Below, one piece after another: positions 7,848 to 16,029 of a stretch of DNA of 64,000 nucleotides. The stretch's first letter is position 1. The number at the start of each line of letters is the position of its first letter. The notes below the pieces were generated by a model that saw nothing but the letters and a program-made list of their open reading frames with translations, did no database searches and was not told the DNA's origin. A program made the position numbers and the translations under genes. Source of the DNA: Emticicia sp037153985 (GTDB taxonomy: Bacteria > Bacteroidota > Bacteroidia > Cytophagales > Spirosomataceae). Where the stretch lies: positions 124,001 to 188,000 of the forward strand of contig NZ_JBBAYI010000011.1 of assembly GCF_037153985.1 (NCBI RefSeq), in the 5' to 3' direction.

Positions 7848-9542
7848 ATGAAAAAAAATGTATTCTTTAGTGTTTTATTATTGATTAACAGTTTTGTCAA
7901 TGCACAAGACCGGATGTCGGGCCGTATATGGGCAACCCGTTCGGAAGTAATAGCACAAAACGGTATGGCTTGTACGTCTCATCCTTTAAGTACGCAGGCC
8001 GCCATCGAAATTCTACAAGCAGGAGGTAGTGCCATTGATGCGGCTATTGCCGCCAATGCCATGGAAGGCGTAGTGGAGCCACACATGAACGGCATTGGGG
8101 GAGACTTATTCGCTATGGTGTGGGATGCCAAAACAAAAAAACTATATGGGCTGAATGCTTCGGGTCGCTCACCATATACGCTAACGCTCGAAGAGCTAAA
8201 GAAACGTGGCTTGAAACATATTCCTTCAACTGGACCTTTACCGATTAATGTGCCGGGCTGTGTTGATGGCTGGTTTGAGCTGCATAAAAAATTTGGCAAG
8301 TTGCCAATGGAACGAATTTTGTCTCATGCCATTAATTATGCGCGTAATGGCTTTCCAGTACACGACGAACTAGCTACTTCATTGGCTGCGGTACCGCGCT
8401 TGTATGGGCAGTTTCCTAATGTAAAAGAACATTATTATCCTGATGGCGCCGTACCAAAAAAAGGAGAAATTTTTAAAAATCCGAATCTGGCTAATACACT
8501 TGAAAAAATAGCCAAAGGTGGCCGCGATGCTTTTTATAAAGGAGAAATTCCGCAAATAATTGAGACCTTTATGAAAAAGAATGGAGGTTTTCTGACGGCT
8601 AAGGACTTCGCCGACCATACTTCTACGTGGGTAGAGCCTGTATCGACCAACTATCGTGGTTACGATGTCTGGGAATTACCTCCAAACGGGCAAGGTATAA
8701 CAGTATTACAGATGCTTAATATTCTGGAAGGATACGATTTTTCAAAAATTCCGTATGGTAGTACTGAACACGTGCATCTGTTTACAGAAGCTAAAAAACT
8801 GGCTTTTGAAGACAGAGCTAAATATTATGCTGACCCTGAATTTGCGAAAATCCCTGTAAAAAGCCTGATTTCAAAAGAATACGCAGCCGAGCGTCGTAAA
8901 TTGATTAATTCTGATAAAGCCGCTAGCCGATACGATGCAGGTAACCCTGCCTTAAAAGATGGTGATACGATTTTTCTGACGGCTGCTGATAAAGACGGCA
9001 ACATGATAGCACTCATTCAGAGCAATTACAGAGGCTTTGGCTCAGGTATGATGGCCGACGGATTAGGATTTATGTTTCAGGATAGGGGGGAGATGTACAC
9101 ACTCACCGAAGGGGAAAATAATACTTATGCCCCACACAAACGCCCGTTTCATACCATTATTCCGGCTTTTATTACAAAAGATAATAAGCCATTTGTGAGT
9201 TTTGGTGTTATGGGAGGAAGTTTTCAGCCATTAGGGCACGTGCAGATTGTGATGAACATTGTTGATTTTGGAATGAATTTGCAGGAAGCTGGTGACGCTC
9301 CGCGCCTGAATCATGAAGGTTCGTCCGAACCCACAGGCGAAAAAATGACAGATGGGGGGGTGATAACCATGGAGTCGGGGATTTCGTATGAGACTATCAG
9401 AGGACTTATGCAAAAAGGACATAAGGTAGGCTATATTTTGGGTATGTACGGAGGGTATCAGGCAATTCGTGTAGATGCCGATAAAAAGATTTATTTCGGT
9501 GCTTCTGACTCCCGAAAAGATGGCCATGCTGCCGGATTTTAG
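7848..9542 (+). CDS. ggt: Gamma-glutamyltransferase
   Basis: 564 residues with an N-terminal signal peptide (MKKNVFFSVLLLINSFVNAQ), so periplasmic or secreted. The family cleaves gamma-glutamyl bonds such as in glutathione and is made as a precursor that self-cleaves before a threonine to give large and small subunits. Family motifs are clear: MACTSHPLSTQAAIEIL, GSAIDAAIAANA, GIGGDLFAMV in the large subunit. Thr374 in DGDTIFLTAADKDGN is at the position of the catalytic N-terminal threonine, and the small subunit has QSNYRGFGSGM, FGVMGGSFQPLGH and DAPRLNHEG. Length is usual. The motif set is closer to the YwrD/acylase-like branch than to E. coli Ggt, so the preferred substrate is uncertain. 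A terminator follows directly. Confidence 0.92.
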   Translation: MKKNVFFSVLLLINSFVNAQDRMSGRIWATRSEVIAQNGMACTSHPLSTQAAIEILQAGGSAIDAAIAANAMEGVVEPHMNGIGGDLFAMVWDAKTKKLYGLNASGRSPYTLTLEELKKRGLKHIPSTGPLPINVPGCVDGWFELHKKFGKLPMERILSHAINYARNGFPVHDELATSLAAVPRLYGQFPNVKEHYYPDGAVPKKGEIFKNPNLANTLEKIAKGGRDAFYKGEIPQIIETFMKKNGGFLTAKDFADHTSTWVEPVSTNYRGYDVWELPPNGQGITVLQMLNILEGYDFSKIPYGSTEHVHLFTEAKKLAFEDRAKYYADPEFAKIPVKSLISKEYAAERRKLINSDKAASRYDAGNPALKDGDTIFLTAADKDGNMIALIQSNYRGFGSGMMADGLGFMFQDRGEMYTLTEGENNTYAPHKRPFHTIIPAFITKDNKPFVSFGVMGGSFQPLGHVQIVMNIVDFGMNLQEAGDAPRLNHEGSSEPTGEKMTDGGVITMESGISYETIRGLMQKGHKVGYILGMYGGYQAIRVDADKKIYFGASDSRKDGHAAGF

Positions 9543-9550
9543 TTATAAAG

Positions 9551-9573
9551 CCCCGTACTTTTACGGGGTTTTA
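9551..9573 (+). terminator. Intrinsic terminator after ggt
   Basis: Perfect 7-bp GC-rich stem CCCCGTA/TACGGGG with a CTTT loop (9551-9568), followed by a T-rich stretch, nine bases after the ggt stop codon. The convergent membrane protein gene ends at 9588, so it may serve it only weakly. Confidence 0.85.
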
Positions 9574-9587
9574 TATTAGTTCAAAGC

Positions 9588-10364
9588 CTAACTCTGAACA
9601 AATATATATATTGCTATGGCTACTGTGAGAATAGCCCAGATGGCAAAGAATTTCCGACGTTCTCTCTTTTTTTCTGCGGCGTTCATCTTGAAAAAAGGTT
9701 TTACAACACTGCTAAAGGCTTTGGCAAGGAAATATATTCCACCCGAAAGAATTCCCAAAGTAAGTAAGAATGTAAGAATAGCCAGCGGAGCCCATCCGGC
9801 ACATAAAATTCCGCAAGAAAGATATAGCCCTCCGTAAGTAAGCACAAGGCTTAATAAAAATAACAATACATAGCCAATGCGTCTGTTGCTGTAAGGGTCA
9901 TCTTCAGTTGTTTTTTTTGAAAATAAGCCGAGTTTTTTGTTTTTGTGGAGTTTCTTCTCTAGAGATACCGGAGGAGCATTGTTTTGTACGCTATCAGCCC
10001 TGACCGAAACCGCTGCAAAGGCTGTTGTTGAGCCATTTTCGGCGTAATTGATACTCTTTAGCCGATTTCCTGCCAGAATAGCCAGAAACAAACTGCTTAA
10101 TAAAACAATAAATGTACTACGAAGCCGAAAGCGATAGTGTGCGTGCTTGCTCATTTCCTGAGCATATTGCTGATAATAAACCTGTGTAAAAGTTATCAGC
10201 AAAACAAGTCCTAATACGGAAGCCTCGATGACACCAGTTGAAAATTTGGGTAGGAAGTTATAGCCAATAGCAAAGCCAGATAAAATTTTCAGGCATTCAG
10301 CAGCAACCAGTAATGCAATGGCTTTTCGCGAGTTATGGCTCGCCCAGATAGAGATAGCTTTCAT
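9588..10364 (-). CDS. Hypothetical six-helix membrane protein
   Basis: 258 residues, not recognised as a named family. Six hydrophobic segments can be seen near residues 12-38, 43-66, 82-101, 165-188, 192-216 and 239-257. Between the third and fourth lies a soluble stretch (about 102-162) rich in Ser, Lys and Asp (including LEKKLHKNKKLGLFSKKTTEDD). The segment after helix five is basic (MNAAEKKRERRKF). The first half also resembles DUF4199/DUF4293-like small membrane proteins only in composition. The start ATG 10364 is directly preceded on the transcript by a nested inverted repeat (10371-10440), which may control its translation. Upstream on the same strand is the thioesterase gene. Confidence 0.75.
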   Translation of the reverse strand: MKAISIWASHNSRKAIALLVAAECLKILSGFAIGYNFLPKFSTGVIEASVLGLVLLITFTQVYYQQYAQEMSKHAHYRFRLRSTFIVLLSSLFLAILAGNRLKSINYAENGSTTAFAAVSVRADSVQNNAPPVSLEKKLHKNKKLGLFSKKTTEDDPYSNRRIGYVLLFLLSLVLTYGGLYLSCGILCAGWAPLAILTFLLTLGILSGGIYFLAKAFSSVVKPFFKMNAAEKKRERRKFFAIWAILTVAIAIYIFVQS

Positions 10365-10370
10365 AAAGTA

Positions 10371-10440
10371 AACTTTCAGTTGAGATTTAGTAATATCCCT
10401 GACAGAAAACAGGTTCGGTCAGGGATATTAACTGAAAGTT
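10371..10440 (-). repeat. Nested inverted repeats in the leader of the 258-aa membrane protein gene
   Basis: An inner perfect 13-bp inverted repeat (TAATATCCCTGAC at 10391-10403 with its complement at 10418-10430, 14-base loop) is flanked by an outer perfect 11-bp repeat (AACTTTCAGTT at 10371-10381 with its complement at 10430-10440). In minus-strand RNA this folds as one long hairpin with a nine-base bulge on one side. Its 3' foot ends six bases before the start codon at 10364. There is no T-run after it, which argues against a simple terminator of the upstream thioesterase operon. A leader controlling translation or an operator is more likely. Confidence 0.7.
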
Positions 10441-10500
10441 ATTAAAAAATATGGAGCCTATATGTATCTCAGGTGTTTTTTATTGAAACTTGACAGATGT

Positions 10501-10908
10501 TTAACCCAAATAAGGTTTAAGCCTTGTCAGGATTTCCTCAGGGCAGGTAGTTAGCCGGTTGGTTGCCATTTTTACAAATACCAACGTGGTTTCGCCAGTG
10601 TTTAATAAAACGTTTTCTTCGTTATAAATTTCATAATGAAATATAATACGAGTACGTGGCATTTCTTTAATAATAACCCTGATAGTTACTAAATCATCAT
10701 ATTTAGCAGGCTGAACGTATCGGCAACGGCATTCATATACAGGCATCATAACGCCAGTTTCTTCGAGTGTTCTGTAACGCAAACCTAACGACCTGAGAGC
10801 TTCTACACGCCCGATTTCATACAAGCGTGGATAATTGCCATAATACATGTAGCCCATCTGGTCGATGTCTGCATAGCGTATGCGGTACTGCCAGTCAAAT
10901 TGATACAT
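10501..10908 (-). CDS. YbgC-type acyl-CoA thioesterase (4HBT hotdog fold)
   Basis: 135 residues, full hotdog domain. The N-terminal RYADIDQMGYMYYGNYPR segment carries the catalytic-type Asp16 of the 4-hydroxybenzoyl-CoA thioesterase family (DxDxxG motif), followed by the long helix LYEIGRVEALRSLGL. Cytoplasmic; hydrolyses acyl-CoA thioesters of undetermined chain. The start codon shares one base with the stop of mltG (TAATG), so the two are translationally coupled in the order hisS-mltG-thioesterase on the minus strand. Confidence 0.9.
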   Translation of the reverse strand: MYQFDWQYRIRYADIDQMGYMYYGNYPRLYEIGRVEALRSLGLRYRTLEETGVMMPVYECRCRYVQPAKYDDLVTIRVIIKEMPRTRIIFHYEIYNEENVLLNTGETTLVFVKMATNRLTTCPEEILTRLKPYLG

Positions 10909-11945
10909 TACTTAATGTTAGCTTTGTTTAAGGCTTCTTGGTAAATACGGGCATTGTTCAGATGCTCGTTATAGTTTTCGGCAAAATTATGATACCCCGA
11001 GAAATCTTCTTTAGCACAGAAATAAATGTACTTATGGCGTTCGTAATTAAGTACGGCATCGAGCGCAACAGGTTCAGGCAAAGCTATAGGCCCCGGAGGT
11101 AAGCCAGTATTACGATACGTATTATAAGGCGAATTAATAGCTAAATGTTTCTCAAGAATACGTTTCAGGCTGAAATCTCCTACGGCAAATTTTACAGTAG
11201 GGTCAGCCTGTAAAGGCATATTAATAGCCAGACGATTAATATATGAACCAGCTACACGCGGCATTTCGTCTTTCTTGTTGGTTTCAGACTGAACAATTGA
11301 AGCCATAATGGCTACTTGTACGGGAGTCATATTAATAGACTTTGCTTTTTGAAGTTTTTCGTCTGTCCAGTACTTTTTGTATTCGCTGTGCATTCTGTCC
11401 AGAAATTTCTCTGGTGTGGTAGTCCATCTGATAAAGTAGGTATTAGGCAAAAACATACACATAATGGTTGTGGTATCGAAGCCATATTTGCCACATACTT
11501 TTGCATCTTGTAATTCTTTTAAAAGCTCATCGCTACTAAATTCAAATCTGCTACCAATTTTTTTAATAAGGTCTGATTTAAGACGAATATTATTGAAGGT
11601 TAGCCTTACATCGTCCTGCTGCCCACGTTTTAGTTTTGATAAAATTTCTTTATTACCTGCATTGGGTTTTATTTCATAGCGGCCCGGCTTGACGTTTTCA
11701 GGATACTTCATCCATTTTGACAAGAACTGGAAAGAAATTTCGTCATGAATCATCTTGTATTTATGTAACGAGTCTACGACGTTTTTGTAGCTTGCACCCG
11801 TTGGAACATACAACACAAATGATTTTTCGCCTTTTACATTCAAATTTGCACTGCTGGCTACCTGCCAGAAATAAAAAGAAAGGGTTGCAACAATGGTTGT
11901 TACGATAACCAGTGTATAGGCAATGAATTTTCTGTTTTTAAGCAT
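10908..11945 (-). CDS. mltG: Endolytic transglycosylase MltG
   Basis: 345 residues with a single N-terminal membrane anchor (about 8-27), then the YceG/MltG fold in the periplasm. The signature region includes MASIVQSETNKKDEMP with the catalytic-type Glu in SET, YINRL..MPLQADPTVKFA, NSPYNTY and GLPPGPI. MltG cleaves nascent peptidoglycan strands endolytically and so sets glycan length near the synthesis complex. Length is normal. Six bases separate it from hisS upstream and one base is shared with the thioesterase downstream. Confidence 0.95.
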   Translation of the reverse strand: MLKNRKFIAYTLVIVTTIVATLSFYFWQVASSANLNVKGEKSFVLYVPTGASYKNVVDSLHKYKMIHDEISFQFLSKWMKYPENVKPGRYEIKPNAGNKEILSKLKRGQQDDVRLTFNNIRLKSDLIKKIGSRFEFSSDELLKELQDAKVCGKYGFDTTTIMCMFLPNTYFIRWTTTPEKFLDRMHSEYKKYWTDEKLQKAKSINMTPVQVAIMASIVQSETNKKDEMPRVAGSYINRLAINMPLQADPTVKFAVGDFSLKRILEKHLAINSPYNTYRNTGLPPGPIALPEPVALDAVLNYERHKYIYFCAKEDFSGYHNFAENYNEHLNNARIYQEALNKANIK

Positions 11946-11951
11946 AATTAG

Positions 11952-13313
11952 CTATTTCAATTTTTGTATGATTTGTTCTGAACTAAGTTTAATTTGCTCG
12001 CCCGATAGCATATCTTTCAGGGTAAGTTCGCCCGAGGCCATTTCTTCAGAACCTACAACGCAAACATACGGAATTTTTTTACGGTCGGCATATTCAAACT
12101 GTTTTTTTAACTTGCTGGCTTCTGGATAAATCTCGGCATTAATGCCGGCATCACGCAGTTTTTTCAAGAGGGGTAAAGTATAGCTTTCGGCCTGAGCATC
12201 GAAGTTAGTAAACAGAATTTTAGTAGTAATACCCTGGCTATCTTTAAAAAGACCTAATTCTTCCATTACATCGTAGATTCTATCAACACCTAACGAAATC
12301 CCAACCCCTGAAAGACCCGGCAAACCAAAGGTTCCGGTAAGGTTATCGTAACGGCCACCACCTGAAATACTTCCTATCTGTACACCATTGGCTTTTACTT
12401 CAAAAATAGCACCAGTATAATAACTTAAACCTCTGGCAAGTGTAATATCAAGTTGAATTTTCGGGCTGCCAAGGCCAAAAGCATCTATCAGGTTCCAGAC
12501 CTTTTCTAATTCTTCAATTCCTTTCAATCCGGTTTCAGAGTCTTTCAGCCATGTTTTCAGATTTGCCATTACTTCAAGGCTATTTCCTTGTAAAGTAAAA
12601 ATAGGTTGAAGTTTCTCGATAATATCTTCCGAAAAACCTCTTTCTTTCAGTTCTTCTTCAACTTTTTCTTTGCCTATTTTATCAAGTTTATCAATAGCCA
12701 CAGTTAAGGGTATTTCACTGCCTTTCATTCCGATGGTTTCGGCAATACCTGATAAAATTTTCCGGTTATTAATTTTAATAGTAAAATCCTGAATACCCAG
12801 ATTCTGGAAAATCTCATGAAGCATCATCACGATTTCAGCTTCGCAAATCAAAGAATCGGTTCCGACCACATCGGCATCACATTGATAAAATTCTCTGTAA
12901 CGGCCTTTTTGCGGTCGGTCGGCACGCCATACAGGCTGAATCTGATAACGTTTGAAAGGCATTGCCAAATCCTGACGGTTCATTACTACATAACGGGCAA
13001 ATGGCACTGTCAGGTCATAGCGTAAACCTTTTTCTGAAATCTTATGTGTTAATTTTTTTGCACCTTCATCTAAGTCTTTCTGGCTTAAATCTTTCGAGAA
13101 ATCACCAGAGTTCAGCACTTTAAAAAGTAACTGGTCGCCTTCGTCACCATACTTGCCCATTAAAACCGATAGGTTTTCCATAGTGGGGGTTTCTAAAGGC
13201 TGGAATCCGAATTTCTGAAAGGTTTGTTTAATAGTATCGAATATATAATTTCTTTTTACCATCACCGATGGCCCAAAATCGCGCGTTCCTCTGACTAAAC
13301 TAGGCTTACTCAT
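11952..13313 (-). CDS. hisS: Histidyl-tRNA synthetase
   Basis: 453 residues, class II aminoacyl-tRNA synthetase charging tRNA-His in the cytoplasm. Visible signatures: motif 1 region around residues 20-70; motif 2 around VWRADRPQKGRYREFYQCD; the histidine-binding LARGLSYYTGAIFE; motif 3 in SGVGISLGVDRIYDVM; and a C-terminal anticodon-binding domain from about residue 345 (ILFTNFDAQAE to the end). Slightly longer than the E. coli enzyme, as usual in Bacteroidota. It heads the minus-strand operon with mltG and the thioesterase; the promoter must lie in 13314-13500 opposite the small basic gene. Confidence 0.96.
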   Translation of the reverse strand: MSKPSLVRGTRDFGPSVMVKRNYIFDTIKQTFQKFGFQPLETPTMENLSVLMGKYGDEGDQLLFKVLNSGDFSKDLSQKDLDEGAKKLTHKISEKGLRYDLTVPFARYVVMNRQDLAMPFKRYQIQPVWRADRPQKGRYREFYQCDADVVGTDSLICEAEIVMMLHEIFQNLGIQDFTIKINNRKILSGIAETIGMKGSEIPLTVAIDKLDKIGKEKVEEELKERGFSEDIIEKLQPIFTLQGNSLEVMANLKTWLKDSETGLKGIEELEKVWNLIDAFGLGSPKIQLDITLARGLSYYTGAIFEVKANGVQIGSISGGGRYDNLTGTFGLPGLSGVGISLGVDRIYDVMEELGLFKDSQGITTKILFTNFDAQAESYTLPLLKKLRDAGINAEIYPEASKLKKQFEYADRKKIPYVCVVGSEEMASGELTLKDMLSGEQIKLSSEQIIQKLK

Positions 13314-13387
13314 GCTATGTATCTAAGGTATATAAAGATTTCTGTAAAATTTCTGCTACAAAATTAGCGTAAAAAACTCATTGTTAA

Positions 13388-13419
13388 TTGTTAAATTTGA
13401 ATTGAATTTCTTAACTTTG
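13388..13419 (+). promoter_or_regulatory. Bacteroidota-type promoter for the small basic protein gene
   Basis: ATTG at 13387-13390 provides the -33 TTG and TAACTTTG at 13412-13419 the -7 element, separated by 21 bases, a good match to the TTG-N19-21-TAnnTTTG consensus. Transcription would start near 13426, leaving a leader of about 90 bases before ATG 13515. Confidence 0.6.
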
Positions 13420-13514
13420 CACCCTAATTTTGAAGCAAGCCTCTTAAAGTCGGTTTAATCTTTTATCATGCTCTGACATCTTTTTGAATTTTAGAGCTCA
13501 AAATACATACAAAA

Positions 13515-13658
13515 ATGGCAGTAACACAGTTAAAACGTAAGGCAAAAAGAAACCATGCGGTAGCGAAAAACAGAGTAGCTGATATCAAACGTTTATCGTT
13601 AAAAACAGATATTCAACGTGTTGATATTGAAGCATTAAAAGCAGAATTTACAAAATAA
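13515..13658 (+). CDS. Small basic conserved-type protein, 47 aa
   Basis: ATG 13515 to TAA 13658, 47 residues, starting MAVTQLKRKAKRNHAVAKNR and ending with an acidic-amphipathic tail (IEALKAEFTK). The first twenty residues hold seven Lys/Arg. No signal peptide or cysteine. It has its own consensus promoter, a clean terminator 32 bases after the stop, and a spaced position between hisS and a stress protein, all of which support a real, independently expressed gene. From general knowledge, similar short proteins beginning MAVT-LKRK are found across Bacteroidota; a nucleic-acid or ribosome partner role fits the charge but is only inference. Confidence 0.8.
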   Translation: MAVTQLKRKAKRNHAVAKNRVADIKRLSLKTDIQRVDIEALKAEFTK

Positions 13659-13689
13659 TATTATATTTATTACAGTTTTGCTTAAATCG

Positions 13690-13719
13690 GAAAGAGACGC
13701 CCCCAAAGGCGTCTCTTTC
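13690..13719. terminator. Strong bidirectional terminator
   Basis: Perfect 12-bp stem (GAAAGAGACGCC at 13690-13701, complement at 13708-13719) with a six-base loop, lying between the small basic gene (stop 13658, plus) and the universal stress protein gene (stop 13720, minus). Confidence 0.9.
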
Positions 13720-14583
13720 TTATTCTACAAAAGCAGTCTGTATATTTTCTTCTTGATAGGAAGGTACTTTTAGTTTGGTGTAAAAGATTACCATTTTAGG
13801 GCTGCAAAAAACGGCTCCTGTTTCATGGTTAATAGCCGACTCATACATTGAAGAATCATGCCCCCATGCCAAAGCTGCCGAGTCGCAGTGAATATCGCTG
13901 ACATACTTCAGAAAATTATGATAAGTTGGTTCTTGTTCTACGATGAAGCTGAACGTGATATTCGATTCAAATAAATCCTGATATTCTTCAATCACTTTTC
14001 TGTCTTCGGCAAAAGCCTGTTGGTTTTCAGAGAAAAGCACAAAGTTGATAAACGTGTTATAATTAGAAGTATAGAGGCTTATTGTTCTGAATAAATCGAG
14101 GCAATCTTTCCCTTTTTTCTCAACCAGAATACCAATATTGTTCGGGAACGAAAGGTCAGCTAAAGGTGGCACCATAATGATATTTGCATCAATATTCATC
14201 AGAATATCTTTTGCCTTTGACCCCATTATCCATGAGTTTAACTGATTGGTTGTGCCAATAAAAAGTGAATGAAACCGTTTCTGAGAACAAAGTTCTTGTA
14301 ACTGTTCCAGTAGATTTCCTTCAACGATGTGTATCAGGAAGGTATGATGAGGCGATTTGCCCTGTTGAGTTTGAGCATTTCCGAGAAGTGTTTTAATAGT
14401 AGCTTGGGCCTTTTGTGGAGAATCGCCTATTTTAAGACAATGAAAAATCGTAAATTCGCACAGAAGGTCTTTAGCTGCTAGAAGGCTATATGAAAGAATT
14501 TGTTCTGAGTGTGTCTCTAAATCGACAGCAATAAGTACTTTCCTGGCCCTACACTCCTTCAACTCAGATGAAACTGATTCCAT
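13720..14583 (-). CDS. Universal stress protein (UspA) family, tandem domain
   Basis: 287 residues: an N-terminal Usp domain (about 14-143) beginning KVLIAVDLETHSEQ with FTIFHCL and the FIGTTNQLNSWIMGSKAKDIL segment resembling the GxxGxxG region, then a divergent second Usp-like domain (about 150-270, IGILVEKKGKDC). Such two-domain proteins act in the cytoplasm in stress response, sometimes binding ATP. The nucleotide-binding glycines are partly replaced here (GSKA rather than GSVS), so ATP binding is doubtful. Single gene with a strong terminator. Confidence 0.8.
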   Translation of the reverse strand: MESVSSELKECRARKVLIAVDLETHSEQILSYSLLAAKDLLCEFTIFHCLKIGDSPQKAQATIKTLLGNAQTQQGKSPHHTFLIHIVEGNLLEQLQELCSQKRFHSLFIGTTNQLNSWIMGSKAKDILMNIDANIIMVPPLADLSFPNNIGILVEKKGKDCLDLFRTISLYTSNYNTFINFVLFSENQQAFAEDRKVIEEYQDLFESNITFSFIVEQEPTYHNFLKYVSDIHCDSAALAWGHDSSMYESAINHETGAVFCSPKMVIFYTKLKVPSYQEENIQTAFVE

Positions 14584-14735
14584 TTGTTTATAAAACTTAA
14601 CTAAATCTAACCTATATCTAAGACTATATAAATTAGAATAAATACGTTATCTTATACAAACCTAGTAATAAATACTCAGTTTCGGGTGTTAATAGGGAAA
14701 AAACCTCAAATTTGTTGATTATCTTCAATAAAATA

Positions 14736-14758
14736 TAAAAAAAGCACAATCAGGTGCC
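14736..14758 (-). terminator. Weak intrinsic terminator candidate
   Basis: Short GCAC/GTGC stem (14744-14747 with 14754-14757) followed on the minus strand by a run of seven T, just after the stop of the two-helix membrane protein gene at 14764. The stem is short, so support is limited. Confidence 0.4.
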
Positions 14759-14763
14759 AAATA

Positions 14764-15129
14764 TTATTCTGTTAGTTCAAAGTCCTTATCTGGTTCTATT
14801 TTAGTAATTGTGAGGGGCCTTTTGTTTTTCTTCATTTTTTCTTTCAAAAGATTCTTAATCATTTTCCGGTTTTCTATTCTCATTCTGAAAATAATTGCCT
14901 GCCCGAAAAGTGCCAGCCCCGAATTAACCATAATAAGGCTGTATGTTCCTAACAAAAACCATCTTAAGAAAGGCCCATTGGTGTGTTTCAGATGCCCTGC
15001 TTCACTAAAGACACTAAGGCCAAAACCAACCAATATCATACCGATAGTAGCTGATAAAAACCACTTTACACGTAGAGGCATATTTTTTAATAACCTTTTT
15101 CCCGGAGGTTTCTGTTTTTTTATTTCCAT
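14764..15129 (-). CDS. Small two-helix membrane protein
   Basis: 121 residues from ATG 15129. The frame is open to ATG 15234, but that start would overlap the divergent methyltransferase gene and adds an uncharacteristic segment, so 15129 is chosen. A basic N-terminus (MEIKKQKPPGKRLLKNMP) is followed by two hydrophobic helices (about 24-43 and 57-80) and a highly basic cytoplasmic tail (ENRKMIKNLLKEKMKKNKR). Family unknown. Divergent from the glycan gene run that begins at 15227; no shared function is evident. Confidence 0.65.
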   Translation of the reverse strand: MEIKKQKPPGKRLLKNMPLRVKWFLSATIGMILVGFGLSVFSEAGHLKHTNGPFLRWFLLGTYSLIMVNSGLALFGQAIIFRMRIENRKMIKNLLKEKMKKNKRPLTITKIEPDKDFELTE

Positions 15130-15226
15130 AATTATCGAATCTTTATTGATATTGGTGTGTAAGCAAAGACAAAAATAATTAATTTTGGGCTTAAATAGCA
15201 ACGATAAACCCTCATAAGTTTCTAGC

Positions 15227-15997
15227 ATGGGCAAAATTATTAGTCTTTTATTACGCTTTATTCCCCGAAAATACCTGCAACTGTTTAGTCATATACCCCT
15301 GAAAGTCTATACTTTTTTCTTAAAAGGAAATACGGTAGAGTGTCCGGTTTGTGATGTGAAACTAGATAAATTTCTACCTTATGGCCGTTTGTCGTCCAGA
15401 AAAAACGCACTTTGCCCCAATTGTCTTGCACTTGAGCGTCATCGTTTAATGGCCTTGTATTTAAGAGAAAAAACAAATTTCTTCACTGCCGACCACCTGA
15501 AAGTACTACACGTAGCGCCCGAGTATTGCTTCATTGACCGCTTTGAAGCTATGAAAAACCTCGACTACATAACCGCCGATATAGAATCGCCTTTGGCAAA
15601 GGTGAAAATGGATATTCATGAGATTCCGTTTGAAGCCAATACTTTCGATGTAGTGTTTTGTAACCATGTAATGGAACACGTAGAAGACTACCACAAAGCA
15701 ATGTCAGAACTGTATCGGGTACTTAAACCAACAGGCTGGGGTATTATTCAGTCACCGCAGGACTGGACCAAAGCACATACCTTTGAAGACCCAACTATTA
15801 CAGACCCTAAAGAACGTGAAAGGGTATTCTGGCAGAACGACCACCTGCGCCTGTTCGGTCGGGATTACGGGCAAGAACTGGCCAAAGCAGGCTTTACAGT
15901 AACAGAAGACGACTTTGTGTTGAAAATGCCTAAAGAGCTTGTTGAAAGATATGCCCTACCTGCCGGAGAAATTATTTATTTCTGTCAGAAGAATTAA
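15227..15997 (+). CDS. SAM-dependent methyltransferase with N-terminal zinc-binding cysteines
   Basis: 256 residues. A CPVC...CPNC arrangement near residues 39-66 suggests a small zinc ribbon, followed by a type 11 class I methyltransferase domain: VLHVAPE as motif I, ITADIESP as the acidic post-I, DVVFCNHVMEHVEDY as motif II, LYRVLKPTGWGIIQ as the post-II strand. Soluble, cytoplasmic. It heads a plus-strand run with two SDR enzymes and three glycosyltransferase-type proteins, so methylation of a sugar or glycan precursor is plausible, but the acceptor cannot be seen. A TAATTTTG box at 15180-15187 may be its -7 element. Confidence 0.85.
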   Translation: MGKIISLLLRFIPRKYLQLFSHIPLKVYTFFLKGNTVECPVCDVKLDKFLPYGRLSSRKNALCPNCLALERHRLMALYLREKTNFFTADHLKVLHVAPEYCFIDRFEAMKNLDYITADIESPLAKVKMDIHEIPFEANTFDVVFCNHVMEHVEDYHKAMSELYRVLKPTGWGIIQSPQDWTKAHTFEDPTITDPKERERVFWQNDHLRLFGRDYGQELAKAGFTVTEDDFVLKMPKELVERYALPAGEIIYFCQKN

Positions 15998-16029
15998 AAG
16001 CATTCAAACGCCTATTAAACACCTAAGCT

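Noticed and set aside
7756..7850. 31-codon frame ending in the ggt start codon
   Set aside because: Hydrophobic but lacks promoter spacing or any recognisable pattern; probably chance in the leader.
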